From Alphaproteobacteria bacterium (GTDB taxonomy: Bacteria; Pseudomonadota; Gammaproteobacteria; Burkholderiales; Burkholderiaceae_C): a stretch of 64,000 bases of DNA. Positions 7,152 through 16,468 of this stretch are shown here, in pieces. A model generated the notes under the pieces. The model made no database searches and was not told the DNA's origin. It worked only from the letters and a program-made list of their open reading frames with translations. How positions within the stretch are numbered: position 1 is the first letter of the stretch; every line of letters starts with the position of its first letter. The DNA lies in the NCBI GenBank assembly GCA_030054175.1, contig JASGCM010000006.1, forward strand, positions 1 through 64,000. The letters are read 5' to 3'. Made by a program: the position numbers and the translations under genes.

Positions 7152-9191
7152 TCAGGCCTCTCTCGGTTCGGTGGTGTGGCGACAGGGCAGGGTGAAGCTG
7201 AATACAGTGCCGCGTGGGTGGTGGGGGCGGTGGATCAGTTGGCCACCGTGCTGTTCCACCACCGTACGACACAGACTCAGTCCCAGTCCCATGCCTTCTT
7301 CCTTGGTGGTGAAAAATGGCGTGTACAAATTCAATTCCACATTGGGGTCGATGCCACAGCCCAGATCGGTCACCTCCACCACCAACTGTGGGTTGGAGTT
7401 GTGACCGTCGGCGATGCGCATGGTCAAGGTCAAGCGGCGACCGCCGGTATTATTGGGTTCCAACCCATCCATGGCTTGCATGCCGTTTCGGGTCAAGTTC
7501 AAAATCACCTGCTCGACCATGGCCTGGTCACACCACACCGCAGGCAAGTCATCCGGGACATTGAACTGTAAATCGATCAGCAATTTGCGCCCCTGCAGGC
7601 GGACCAGAGGCGTCACGCTGTCGAGCAAATCCCTGGGCCGCACCCACTCCCTGGAAGGCGCACGTCGGCGCACAAAATCATGCACGCTCTTGATGACTTG
7701 ACCGGCCCTCTCGGCCTGTTGGGCAATCCGCAACACCGCTTCTGACAGGTGTCTGCGCAATGACGGCGAGTCGGATTCTTGTCCATCTTGAAGCAGATTG
7801 CGGCTGCCGTTGGCATAGCTGGAAATCGCAGCCAGCGGCTGGTTCAACTCATGGCTAAGTAAAGACGCCATTTCCCCCATGCTGGCCAAGCGGGCTGTGG
7901 CTTGCAACCTTTCCTGTGAAGCGCGCGACAGCTCTTCAATTCGACGCTGCTCGCTGATGTCCAGGATGGCGCTCATCCAGCCGGTTTGGGTGCCGTTGGC
8001 ATCGATCAGGGGCGCTTCGAATATCAGCACCGGGAACCGTTCCCCGTTGTGGCGCATGAACACCGACTCAATCCCTTCGCGAGGAGGGGCGTTACCGGCC
8101 AGTCGCAGCGCCTGGCGACGGCCATATTCTGTGATCATCTCGGGCGGCCAATAAGGAGGAGGGTTGGAAGAGCCCAACAGAGTTTCTGGAAGCAAACCCA
8201 CCATTTCGCAAAACGCCGGATTCACATAAGTGATGCGTCCTTGCAGATCGCGTGCGCGCAGTCCGGTAACCAGCGAGTCTTCCATGGCTTTGCGAAATGC
8301 CAAAGCTTCGGCCAATTCATGCTCGGCTTTTTGGCGACGGCGTGTATCGCGTCCCAACAACGCCAGCACGGTCAACAGCGCCAGGCTCAAGGCGGCAACC
8401 ACGGCGGTCAGTAAGTTGGGGAACAAGTCTGGCCCGGTGCGCCGGCTGTCGACCCGCAACACCAAAGATGATCCTGGCAACCCAAGCAGCTGTTGGCTGA
8501 CGAAAATCCGCCGTCCATCTCGCATTTGCCCGACCATGGCCAGACGGGTGCCATCTGCCTCAACAAACGAAAGTTGTTGCCCGCGATAGAGGCTGGGTGA
8601 AATCAGTTGACTCAACACCTCGGGCAAGGCATAGCTGGCCACCAAGTACCCCGCTGCTTGTCCATCTTGAGCCCAAGGCAGGCACATTTGAACCACTTCG
8701 ACGCCACCGCCCTCTTCACCTGCCACATAAGTGCTGGGCGAATAGGTGGCGTAGCCCCAGCGGCGGGCTTGTCTGCAAGCGAGTTGCGTTTCAGCGGCCA
8801 AATGCTCCACACTCCAACGACCGGTCAACGGTTGGCTGGAGGGGCTGTTGACCGCGGCCACCACTCGAAGCCCCATGTCTCGCCATTCCAATCGCAGCCA
8901 TTCCCGGCGTTCGCGCAGCAGGGCTTCGGCCTGCAAGGTCCACGCAGTGCCGTTCACCTGTGCGGGGATGATCGATTCCAGCAATCGAATGTTCTGATTG
9001 AGGCCCACGCGCAAATCGCTGATGGCATCGCTGGCTTCCCGATCCGTTTGCATTTGCAATTTTTCAGACTCGAAGCGCCCTGCCAGCCATACCAGGGTCA
9101 ACAAAACAGACAACACCAAACTCACCAAGGCGCCCCAAAGCAAGCCGCGTCGGTGCAGACGCCAAAGCGTGCGCAACTGGGGCCAGATCAT
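7152..9191 (-). CDS. PAS-domain sensor histidine kinase (FixL/DctB-like)
   Basis: This 679-residue membrane kinase has a helix near residues 17-38, a periplasmic sensing region to about 255, and a second helix near 257-280. A PAS domain follows (about 300-415), then the dimerisation segment with His447 in LSHELNQPLAAI and an ATPase domain with DLGCGIDP and GMGLGLSLC near 634. The H-box with NQPL is typical of the FixL/TodS/DctB kinase class. Its start codon overlaps the TGA of the large upstream AsmA-like gene by four bases, and the regulator gene follows with no gap. The ligand is unknown; the periplasmic domain could see a dicarboxylate or a related solute. Confidence 0.88.
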   Translation of the reverse strand: MIWPQLRTLWRLHRRGLLWGALVSLVLSVLLTLVWLAGRFESEKLQMQTDREASDAISDLRVGLNQNIRLLESIIPAQVNGTAWTLQAEALLRERREWLRLEWRDMGLRVVAAVNSPSSQPLTGRWSVEHLAAETQLACRQARRWGYATYSPSTYVAGEEGGGVEVVQMCLPWAQDGQAAGYLVASYALPEVLSQLISPSLYRGQQLSFVEADGTRLAMVGQMRDGRRIFVSQQLLGLPGSSLVLRVDSRRTGPDLFPNLLTAVVAALSLALLTVLALLGRDTRRRQKAEHELAEALAFRKAMEDSLVTGLRARDLQGRITYVNPAFCEMVGLLPETLLGSSNPPPYWPPEMITEYGRRQALRLAGNAPPREGIESVFMRHNGERFPVLIFEAPLIDANGTQTGWMSAILDISEQRRIEELSRASQERLQATARLASMGEMASLLSHELNQPLAAISSYANGSRNLLQDGQESDSPSLRRHLSEAVLRIAQQAERAGQVIKSVHDFVRRRAPSREWVRPRDLLDSVTPLVRLQGRKLLIDLQFNVPDDLPAVWCDQAMVEQVILNLTRNGMQAMDGLEPNNTGGRRLTLTMRIADGHNSNPQLVVEVTDLGCGIDPNVELNLYTPFFTTKEEGMGLGLSLCRTVVEQHGGQLIHRPHHPRGTVFSFTLPCRHTTEPREA

Positions 9192-12100
9192 GGTTTAGCG
9201 ACGGATTTGAAGGGAACCTGGGTGACCCGAGGCTCGCTCCAGGTGCCATCGATGTGGAACTGTTGGGTGTTCGACTCCGACAATGGGCGTCGCAGCACAT
9301 ACTGGGCAATGAAGGTGGTCAGTCCCACCACGGGGTTGATCGCAGAGTACACCAGAGAGGCCCCGCCGGCGTTGATATCGGGAATGACCATGATTTTCAG
9401 GTCCTGTGTTTCCTGCGCGATATTGGTTTGCCCTTCCATCAGCACGGCCACATTCACGCCCTTCATTTGCAAATTGTTTGAACTGGCCACGCCCCGGTCA
9501 ATTTTGACGTTACCCCGGAAAAAGTCGAAAGCAAAACCTTCACTGAAGACATCACGGAAATCCAACATCAGTCGCCTGGGGAGCGACTGCAGGCTGAGCA
9601 CGCCCAGCAAGCGGGCGGCTCCAGGCTCGCTCTTTAAAAATCGACCTCGCTCGATCTCCACATTGAATTGTCCTGCCATGCTGTTGAGATCGGGTGCGAC
9701 AGGAGAACCGCTCCAGCCCACCTGACCCTCGATGCTGCCTTGGCCGTTTCGCACTGCATCTGGCAAGCCCAAGCGCTGGAGCAAGTCACCGGCATTCTTG
9801 ATATTCAGGCGGAAATCGAGTTGGGTTTGGCTGGCAGCCCTTGCGGGGGATTTACGCCAAACGCCTTCGGCTTTGAATTCGGCGTCGTCATTGACAATCT
9901 GTAATTTACTCAGCTGCCATTCGTTGGCCCCGTCTGGACGCGATCGATTCTGTGCCAGCAACTCCAAGGCGCCCAAACGCTTGCCGCGCAAATCCAGGTC
10001 TTTGACCTGTATGTCCAGTGTGGGCAGGTCTTGCAGGCCGCCATCCAATAAAAGGTCGTGATCGATCGTGGCACTGGCTGGCACAGTCAAGCGGACCAGC
10101 CTGGCTTGCAAACGCGCCATGTCTGGGCCTTTGGCCGGCTGATAGTGCAATTCACCTTCCAACTCCTGCGAGGACATCTGGCCACGCCACATGTCTTGAT
10201 TGCGCTGGGCATTCAAGCGGACTTGATTCAGACGTCGTCCTTGCGCCAGCACTTGAGCTGCTTGAAAGTCGATGCGTTGCGGTGCGTAGTCCCAGACCCC
10301 GTCGCCCGACTCGCTGGTGCCCGTGAAAGGTTGCATCCAATCCGTCCATTCACTCAGATTGATCGCATCGACATTCAGGCGCAAAGTGACCCCTTGGGCG
10401 GGCATCTGCGGTGGTGCTGTTGAGTTGCCCCATCGAATCAAGCCGCGCAGGACTTTGGGCTTGGAGCCCGAGAGATCGCGAACGAAACGAGCCTCTAGCT
10501 CACTGCCCATGCGCAGCGACATTTGTTCCAGCATAGGCCCACTGAGGGTTGATTCCGGGCTCAGACTGTTGTCCCAACGCAGTGGCATGGCTTGCGCCTG
10601 ACTTTTACCCAGGCCGGCTGGTGCCTGTATGGCCATGCCCACCAAGTCACTGTGAACCTGGGCTTCGAGTTGACCTCGACGCCATTGCAATTGGGCGTTA
10701 TATTGTGCGTTGCCTTGTATCCTTTTCAGGTGCGAGGCCCACTCATTCAATTCTGGGGCTTCACGCAAACCGGCGGCGGTAAGTAGCCCCTGAGCCCGAA
10801 TCTGGGCTTGTGCCGAACCGGCGGGCGGGCGGGCTTTGGCGCCGCCTTCCAGTCTCAACTCGCCCCCCCATAGTTGGGCCTGCATGCCTTGCAGGTCAAA
10901 TCCCTCCTGGGTGAAAGCCACAATGCCACGGGCTCGACTCAGCGTGGGGGTTGCGGGCGCCATTGTGAACTCATTGCCGCTCAACGTCACAGTTCCTTTG
11001 ATGCCGGTTTGTTCGGGGCGCTGGATCGGTATGCTCAAGCTCATTTTGAAATCGGCCATGCCTTGTGCCTTGGCCCCATCCAAGACGCGCTCGGTCATCT
11101 CATTGAGCGGCGAGCTTTTCCAAAGTGACAAAGCCTCGTTCAGCGGGCCTTTGCCTTCGGCGCGTATCTCAACCACGGCTTGCCCCAGATTTTTGATTTG
11201 TGCCTCTAGCACGGGCCATGTAATGGCTGGCGCTTGAGCCAAACGGGTTTTGACTTTGCTCAGTCGCATCGAGTTGCGCTCAAACACCAACTCGCCGCTC
11301 AAATCTTGGAACACAGGCCACTCGCCCACGGTTTTGGCATCCATCAGCAAACGGGGTGCGCTGAGAAAACGCACTTTAGAGAGTTGGGAGCTGATGCGAA
11401 AATCTCCCGAGCCTGGTTTTTTAAATGGAAATTCGTCCAATCGCCCCAAGACCCTCACGTGAGTTTGGCGTACCTCACCCTGAGGCAGGGCTTGCTTCAA
11501 ATACTGACGAAACGAATCCGGTAGCGTCATTGGTAGCCAGCGCAAAACTTGATGCGCTTGTGCTTGCGGGACATCCCCCACCAGATCGATGCGTCCCAGT
11601 GGGTCGCTGGGTGAGTGAATCCAGCTCAGGTTGAAATCAGCCTGGGCATCACCGGTTTGTAGATGGGCTGATTTCAATTGCAGTCGTCTGCCATTTGGGC
11701 CGTCGGTGAGACTGACGTCCGACCTGAATGACTGAATGTCATGCCTCGCTTCTTCCCAAAAGCCAGGCCAACTCAGTGTGCCGGAGCGCACATTGACCTT
11801 CCCCTTGACCTCCAAGCCTTTTCCTTCCAATTCCAGATCCAGCCCCATCAGTCCTGGCCAGGTCGCCCACTTGGTCCCGCTGCCGATGGGGCCGGATTGC
11901 CAAGCCAAGCCGTCGGCCGATGCCTGCCAAGACAACACCCGCATGGCCTCAACGGGGCCGCTCCAGCGCCATTGGGCTTGGCGCAAGCGTCCCTGAGGCT
12001 GAGCCTGATCCCAATGGGTTTGCCAAACCATCGGAGCCCATGCCATCCAGGGCTGCAGGTTGTTCAAGTCCAAATGATCGATTTGCGCCTGCCCACCCAG

Positions 12101-13174
12101 GATCGCGCCCTGGCTTGAGCGTTGCAGTTCCAGGCTGGCCCGACTCAGCCGGCCTTGTGGTGCCTGTTGTGTTTGCCAAGCCCATTGTTCAAAAGTCCAT
12201 TTCTCTTCCTCGCCGCCTGACCAGCCCAATCGGCCTGCGACTGAGTCCAGCTTAATCGTGGTCGGAACCGAGCCCATTGCGGTGAGGCTGGCTTGAACCG
12301 AACTCAACCCCAAATCGGCGCTCCAACTCGCCAGCTGTCCGGTGCGCAGATCAGCCCAAGCCCGCACCCAACCCTGACCTCGGTCCAAGCGCAAGGCTTC
12401 GGGCATAGGCAAGAGTGGCATCAAAGCGGCCCAATCGATCCGGCCGGCTTGCACATAGGCCTGTCCGCTCCACTCTTCCCACAGGCCGGACTGGGTGCTC
12501 AGCAGGGGTTGTCGAAAACGGCCTCGCAGGCTGAAGCGATCACCCAGGCTGGGGTCTGGATTTCCATCCAGCCGGAACTGATGCACGCGCAGGCCGTTGC
12601 GCAACAAGCCGTCGATGTCATCGATCGCGACCGTTTCTCCCGAACCCATCCGGTCAGTCCAGCGAATTCGGCTTTGACGCAGCACCCATTCCCATTGCGA
12701 GAACACCCAGTTGCGCAGGCGGTTGTCATGAGCGCCCTCCAGCACATCGATCCCCGCGATCCGGATGCGCCCTAGATCATCGCGTTCGATCTCCAGATCC
12801 AGCCCGTCCAAAGAAATCTGACTGAAGACCCCCTGCAGGGCTGAAGTCGGTGTCAGGGCCAAGTTCACCTGTCGCAGTTCCATCTGAGCCAGACCTTGGG
12901 CATCCAACAGCCGAACGTTGTCCAACTGGAATTCGGTGACCAAGCCTCGGGTGTTACCTGACAACTGGCCTAACTCGACCCGAATTCCCATCGCCAGCGA
13001 TGCCCGCTCTTGCAACCATGGGCGAAATTGGTCGATTCGGGGCACAATGATCCAGTGCAAGGCCATCCACAACGCCAGCAACAGCACCCAACCCGAGGCA
13101 AGACCCCAAAAGAGCCAGCCGGCTACACGGGCATAAAGTGCAACCCATCGTTCGGGCATTTGGATGGCAAGCAT
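9188..13174 (-). CDS. yhdP: YhdP family AsmA-like inter-membrane lipid transport protein
   Basis: This protein of about 1328 residues has one N-terminal transmembrane helix (WLFWGLASGWVLLLALWMAL) followed by a very long periplasmic part with the DUF3971 and AsmA_2 C-terminal layout (LLGVLSLQSLPRRLMLDFRD, then DLKIMVIPDINAGGASL and PLSESNTQQFHIDGTW near the end). In Escherichia coli YhdP is one of the AsmA-like bridges moving phospholipids to the outer membrane. The chosen ATG at 13174 gives a short cytoplasmic head; ATGs at 13159 and 13240 are alternatives, and none has a strong ribosome-binding site. It is divergent from glnE and heads an operon with a kinase and a regulator, which is an uncommon pairing for this family. 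Confidence 0.88.
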   Translation of the reverse strand: MLAIQMPERWVALYARVAGWLFWGLASGWVLLLALWMALHWIIVPRIDQFRPWLQERASLAMGIRVELGQLSGNTRGLVTEFQLDNVRLLDAQGLAQMELRQVNLALTPTSALQGVFSQISLDGLDLEIERDDLGRIRIAGIDVLEGAHDNRLRNWVFSQWEWVLRQSRIRWTDRMGSGETVAIDDIDGLLRNGLRVHQFRLDGNPDPSLGDRFSLRGRFRQPLLSTQSGLWEEWSGQAYVQAGRIDWAALMPLLPMPEALRLDRGQGWVRAWADLRTGQLASWSADLGLSSVQASLTAMGSVPTTIKLDSVAGRLGWSGGEEEKWTFEQWAWQTQQAPQGRLSRASLELQRSSQGAILGGQAQIDHLDLNNLQPWMAWAPMVWQTHWDQAQPQGRLRQAQWRWSGPVEAMRVLSWQASADGLAWQSGPIGSGTKWATWPGLMGLDLELEGKGLEVKGKVNVRSGTLSWPGFWEEARHDIQSFRSDVSLTDGPNGRRLQLKSAHLQTGDAQADFNLSWIHSPSDPLGRIDLVGDVPQAQAHQVLRWLPMTLPDSFRQYLKQALPQGEVRQTHVRVLGRLDEFPFKKPGSGDFRISSQLSKVRFLSAPRLLMDAKTVGEWPVFQDLSGELVFERNSMRLSKVKTRLAQAPAITWPVLEAQIKNLGQAVVEIRAEGKGPLNEALSLWKSSPLNEMTERVLDGAKAQGMADFKMSLSIPIQRPEQTGIKGTVTLSGNEFTMAPATPTLSRARGIVAFTQEGFDLQGMQAQLWGGELRLEGGAKARPPAGSAQAQIRAQGLLTAAGLREAPELNEWASHLKRIQGNAQYNAQLQWRRGQLEAQVHSDLVGMAIQAPAGLGKSQAQAMPLRWDNSLSPESTLSGPMLEQMSLRMGSELEARFVRDLSGSKPKVLRGLIRWGNSTAPPQMPAQGVTLRLNVDAINLSEWTDWMQPFTGTSESGDGVWDYAPQRIDFQAAQVLAQGRRLNQVRLNAQRNQDMWRGQMSSQELEGELHYQPAKGPDMARLQARLVRLTVPASATIDHDLLLDGGLQDLPTLDIQVKDLDLRGKRLGALELLAQNRSRPDGANEWQLSKLQIVNDDAEFKAEGVWRKSPARAASQTQLDFRLNIKNAGDLLQRLGLPDAVRNGQGSIEGQVGWSGSPVAPDLNSMAGQFNVEIERGRFLKSEPGAARLLGVLSLQSLPRRLMLDFRDVFSEGFAFDFFRGNVKIDRGVASSNNLQMKGVNVAVLMEGQTNIAQETQDLKIMVIPDINAGGASLVYSAINPVVGLTTFIAQYVLRRPLSESNTQQFHIDGTWSEPRVTQVPFKSVAKP

Positions 13175-13259
13175 TCGAATGTTGTATCGAAATGAGGTTT
13201 TTGCGTTGAGCCCGATTATCCCCATCTTGGAGCCAGCCAAGGTAGATTCTGTGACCGCT

Positions 13260-15971
13260 ATGGCATTGACAGGCGATATTTTGAATGTTTTGGCGAGTCA
13301 TTCGCGCTTTGTTCAGCGCATTCGACGTCGTTATGAGGGGCATTTGGCAGCCCTGCCCCCTGGCCCGCCCGATCGGGCCACCATGAACCATGCCCTTCAA
13401 ACGCTCGAGCCCCATTTCCCCGCACTCGGTGACCGCTTGCGGGTCTTGCGTCACTTGGTCATGGAGCGTCTGGTGGTGCTCGATTGCGAACAGAATGCCC
13501 CCATGGAAGTCGTCACCCATGCCATGACGCATTTGGCTGAATTGGTCTTGGACTTGGCTTGCCAAGACGCCATGGCCCAGTTGGATGGCACGCACGGCCC
13601 ACCATTGAAGAGCGATGGGCAACGCGCGGTTTTTTGGGTCATCGGCATGGGTAAACTGGGTGCCCGCGAACTGAATGTGTCGAGCGACATCGACCTGATT
13701 TATGTCTATGACTTGGCCGGTGAAACTACCGGCCGCGCTGACGGAGGCGGGCGCATCAGCCACCAAGAGTATTTCTCTCGCTTGGTCAAAGTGCTGTATG
13801 CCATGATTGGCGATACCACCGAGCATGGTTTTGTTTTTCGGGTCGATCTGGCCTTGCGGCCAAACGGTCAATCGGGCCCGCCGGTGGTATCTTTGGGGGC
13901 TTTGGAAGAGTACTTCCAAGTGCAAGGCCGCGAGTGGGAGCGTTTTGCTTGGCTGAAAAGTCGAGTGGTCGCACCTGCCGATGCTGTTGCCCAAGGCAAT
14001 GCCCTGCGCGATGTGGTTCTGCCCTTTGTTTTTCGTCGCTACCTCGACTACAGTGTGTTTGAGTCGTTGCGTCATTTGCACCGTCAAATTCGCGAGCATG
14101 CGGCACGCCGCAGCGCGGGCCGACCCAAACGGGCGAATGACGTCAAACTCTCACGCGGCGGCATACGGGAAATCGAGTTCATTGTTCAGTTGTTGCAAGT
14201 CGTGCGCGGCGGTCAATTCCCCGAACTATCGACCCGTGCCACCTTGCAAGCGCTCGAGCGCTTGGTGCGTGCCCAACTCATGCCCCCCGAGACGGCTGAC
14301 GCCTTGGCCCGGGCGTATGTGTTCCTGCGCCGTGTCGAGCACCGAATTCAATACCTGGATGACCAGCAAACCCATGTGTTGCCCGTCGAGGACCCCGACC
14401 TGAGTTGGCTTGCTCTGACTTTGGGCTACGGTGATCCCAGCGATTTTCTGGCCGATCTCAATGCCCATCGCGAGCGTGTGGCGCTGGAGTTCGATCAATT
14501 GCTTGGGCAGTCGGGACAGGCGGCGGATGGGGCCGAATGCAAAGGATGTCGAACGAGAGGTGCCGACGACGATTTGGAACTCCTGATCGACGAACTCGCC
14601 CCCGCTTTCGCGGACAAAGTCCGAACTTGGTTGGATAACCCCAGAGTGCGCGCACTGAGAGAAGAAGGTCGGCAGCGTTTGACGGTACTGGTGCAACGCA
14701 CCCAATCTTGGTTGAGTGCAGGCCGCATCAGCGAAGAGGCGGTATTGCGTTGGATGGACTGGGTGGAGCCGCTGCTTCGACGTGAAAGTTATCTGGCATT
14801 GTTGGTCGAGCGGCCCAAGGTTCACGAACAACTGTTGCGGTTGCTGGGTGCCGCTCGTTGGCCGGCGCGTTACCTTTTGTTGCATCCTGGCGTCATAGAC
14901 GAATTGGCCAGTCCGGGGCTGCTGGCCGAGCGCTTTGACTCCTTGGTGTTCGAGCAAGAACTGGAGTATCGACATCGTTCTTTGGCTGAGGTCGGCCAAG
15001 ATGACGAAGAAGGCTTATTGAACGTCTTGCGCCGCGCCCAGCATGCTGAAGTGTTTCGGACTCTGGCGCGCGATGTCGAAGGGCGATTGAGCGTGGAGCA
15101 AGTGGCCGACGATTTATCGGCCTTGGCCGATAGCGTATTGCGTGTGTGCCTGCGTTGGGTCTGGACGCGGTTGAAGCAAAAGCACCGCGAGGAGCCGCAG
15201 GTCGCCATCATTGGTTACGGCAAACTGGGCGGCAAAGAGTTGGGTTATGGTGGCGATTTGGACATCGTTTTCGTCTATGACGATCCGCATGATCAAGCCG
15301 GAGAGATTTATGCTGCATTGGTGCGCAAGCTGATCAATTGGCTCACTGTCAAAACAGGAGAGGGTGATCTGTACGAGATCGACACCGCACTGCGGCCCAA
15401 CGGCAACTCTGGCCTGTTGGTCACCTCATTCGAGGCCTTTGCTCAATACCAAACCCAACGTGGCAGCAACACTGCTTGGACCTGGGAGCACCAGGCCATG
15501 ACCCGAGCGCGCTGCTGCGTTGCCCCGGAGGTCTTGGCTCACAAACTGGAGACCGTGCGCCGTGAGGTCGTGTCTGCCCCGCGCGACGCGAACCCCTTGC
15601 GCGACGAGATCATTGCCATGCGCGAACGCATGCGTGCGGCTCGCCTGGTGCCTGAGGGCCTGTTTGACGTCAAGCACAGCCCGGGAGGGATGGTCGATGC
15701 CGAGTTTGTCGTTCAGCACCTTGTGTTGGCGCATGCTTGTGATCACCCGGAACTGCTCGATAACGTCGGCAACATTGCTTTGTTACACCGGTGTGAACAA
15801 GCTGGTTTACTGCCTCAAGGGGTCGGTCTGGCAGCGGCCAATGCTTACCGTGACTTGCGTCGCGCCCAGCACGGCGCCAGGTTGGATGAGAAGCCGACCC
15901 AGTTTGCGCAGGCGCAATTCGCTGATCAAGCCCAAGCCATCAAGGCTTTGTGGCAGGCGGTGTGGCCCTGA
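13260..15971 (+). CDS. glnE: Bifunctional glutamine synthetase adenylyltransferase/deadenylase
   Basis: GlnE attaches AMP to glutamine synthetase and removes it again under control of PII proteins, setting nitrogen assimilation. The 903-residue chain shows both nucleotidyltransferase halves: GMGKLGARELNVSSDIDLIY near residue 130-150 (deadenylase half) and GYGKLGGKELGYGGDLDIVF near 652 (adenylylase half), each with the DxD metal ligands. Length is normal for the family. The frame is open upstream to 13164; I prefer ATG 13260, with GTG 13251 (AAGG a few bases before it) as a good alternative. Its last 32 bases overlap the convergent rfaE2 gene. Confidence 0.95.
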   Translation: MALTGDILNVLASHSRFVQRIRRRYEGHLAALPPGPPDRATMNHALQTLEPHFPALGDRLRVLRHLVMERLVVLDCEQNAPMEVVTHAMTHLAELVLDLACQDAMAQLDGTHGPPLKSDGQRAVFWVIGMGKLGARELNVSSDIDLIYVYDLAGETTGRADGGGRISHQEYFSRLVKVLYAMIGDTTEHGFVFRVDLALRPNGQSGPPVVSLGALEEYFQVQGREWERFAWLKSRVVAPADAVAQGNALRDVVLPFVFRRYLDYSVFESLRHLHRQIREHAARRSAGRPKRANDVKLSRGGIREIEFIVQLLQVVRGGQFPELSTRATLQALERLVRAQLMPPETADALARAYVFLRRVEHRIQYLDDQQTHVLPVEDPDLSWLALTLGYGDPSDFLADLNAHRERVALEFDQLLGQSGQAADGAECKGCRTRGADDDLELLIDELAPAFADKVRTWLDNPRVRALREEGRQRLTVLVQRTQSWLSAGRISEEAVLRWMDWVEPLLRRESYLALLVERPKVHEQLLRLLGAARWPARYLLLHPGVIDELASPGLLAERFDSLVFEQELEYRHRSLAEVGQDDEEGLLNVLRRAQHAEVFRTLARDVEGRLSVEQVADDLSALADSVLRVCLRWVWTRLKQKHREEPQVAIIGYGKLGGKELGYGGDLDIVFVYDDPHDQAGEIYAALVRKLINWLTVKTGEGDLYEIDTALRPNGNSGLLVTSFEAFAQYQTQRGSNTAWTWEHQAMTRARCCVAPEVLAHKLETVRREVVSAPRDANPLRDEIIAMRERMRAARLVPEGLFDVKHSPGGMVDAEFVVQHLVLAHACDHPELLDNVGNIALLHRCEQAGLLPQGVGLAAANAYRDLRRAQHGARLDEKPTQFAQAQFADQAQAIKALWQAVWP

Positions 15972-16449
15972 TTTTTTGCACCAACTGGGTGGTCGAGTAG
16001 CCAGAGACAAAAGGCAGCGCCAGAGCTTGCCCGCCCCAGCTGTTCACCAAAGCCGTTTCCGGCAGACGCGTCATGTCGTAGTCCCCACCTTTGACGATGG
16101 CGTCCGGACGCAAGGCGGCAATCAGGGCCAGTGGTGTTTCCTCATCGAACCAAGTCACCAAACTCACGGATTCCAAGGCGGCGATCACCATGGCTCGATC
16201 GACTTCGGAATTCAAGGGCCGATCCGGGCCCTTGTTCAAGAGCCGCGCCGAAGCATCGGTATTCAGGCCGACGATCAAGCGATCGCCCAATGCTCGCGCA
16301 TGCGCCAGATAGCTGACATGACCTCGGTGAAGCACATCGAAAACACCATTGGTGAAAATCAGCCGCTCGCCGCGCGCGCGCCAATCGGCCACACGAGCTT
16401 GAGCCAGTGCGGGCGCTTCGATTTTGTTGATGAAGGCAGGGACATCCAC
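15940..16449 (-). CDS. rfaE2: D-glycero-beta-D-manno-heptose 1-phosphate adenylyltransferase
   Basis: This 169-residue protein is the stand-alone cytidylyltransferase-fold half of HldE. It makes ADP-heptose for the lipopolysaccharide inner core. The nucleotide-binding motif is FTNGVFDVLHRGHVSYLAHA with the HxGH signature, and the family motif IVKGGDYDM is present. It lies 19 bases downstream of the MerR-B12 regulator gene on the same strand, so it may be read from that promoter, although the two have no obvious functional link. The 3' end overlaps glnE by 32 bases in tail-to-tail orientation. Confidence 0.93.
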   Translation of the reverse strand: MDVPAFINKIEAPALAQARVADWRARGERLIFTNGVFDVLHRGHVSYLAHARALGDRLIVGLNTDASARLLNKGPDRPLNSEVDRAMVIAALESVSLVTWFDEETPLALIAALRPDAIVKGGDYDMTRLPETALVNSWGGQALALPFVSGYSTTQLVQKIRATPPATKP

Positions 16450-16468
16450 CCTGACATGTTAACCGCTG

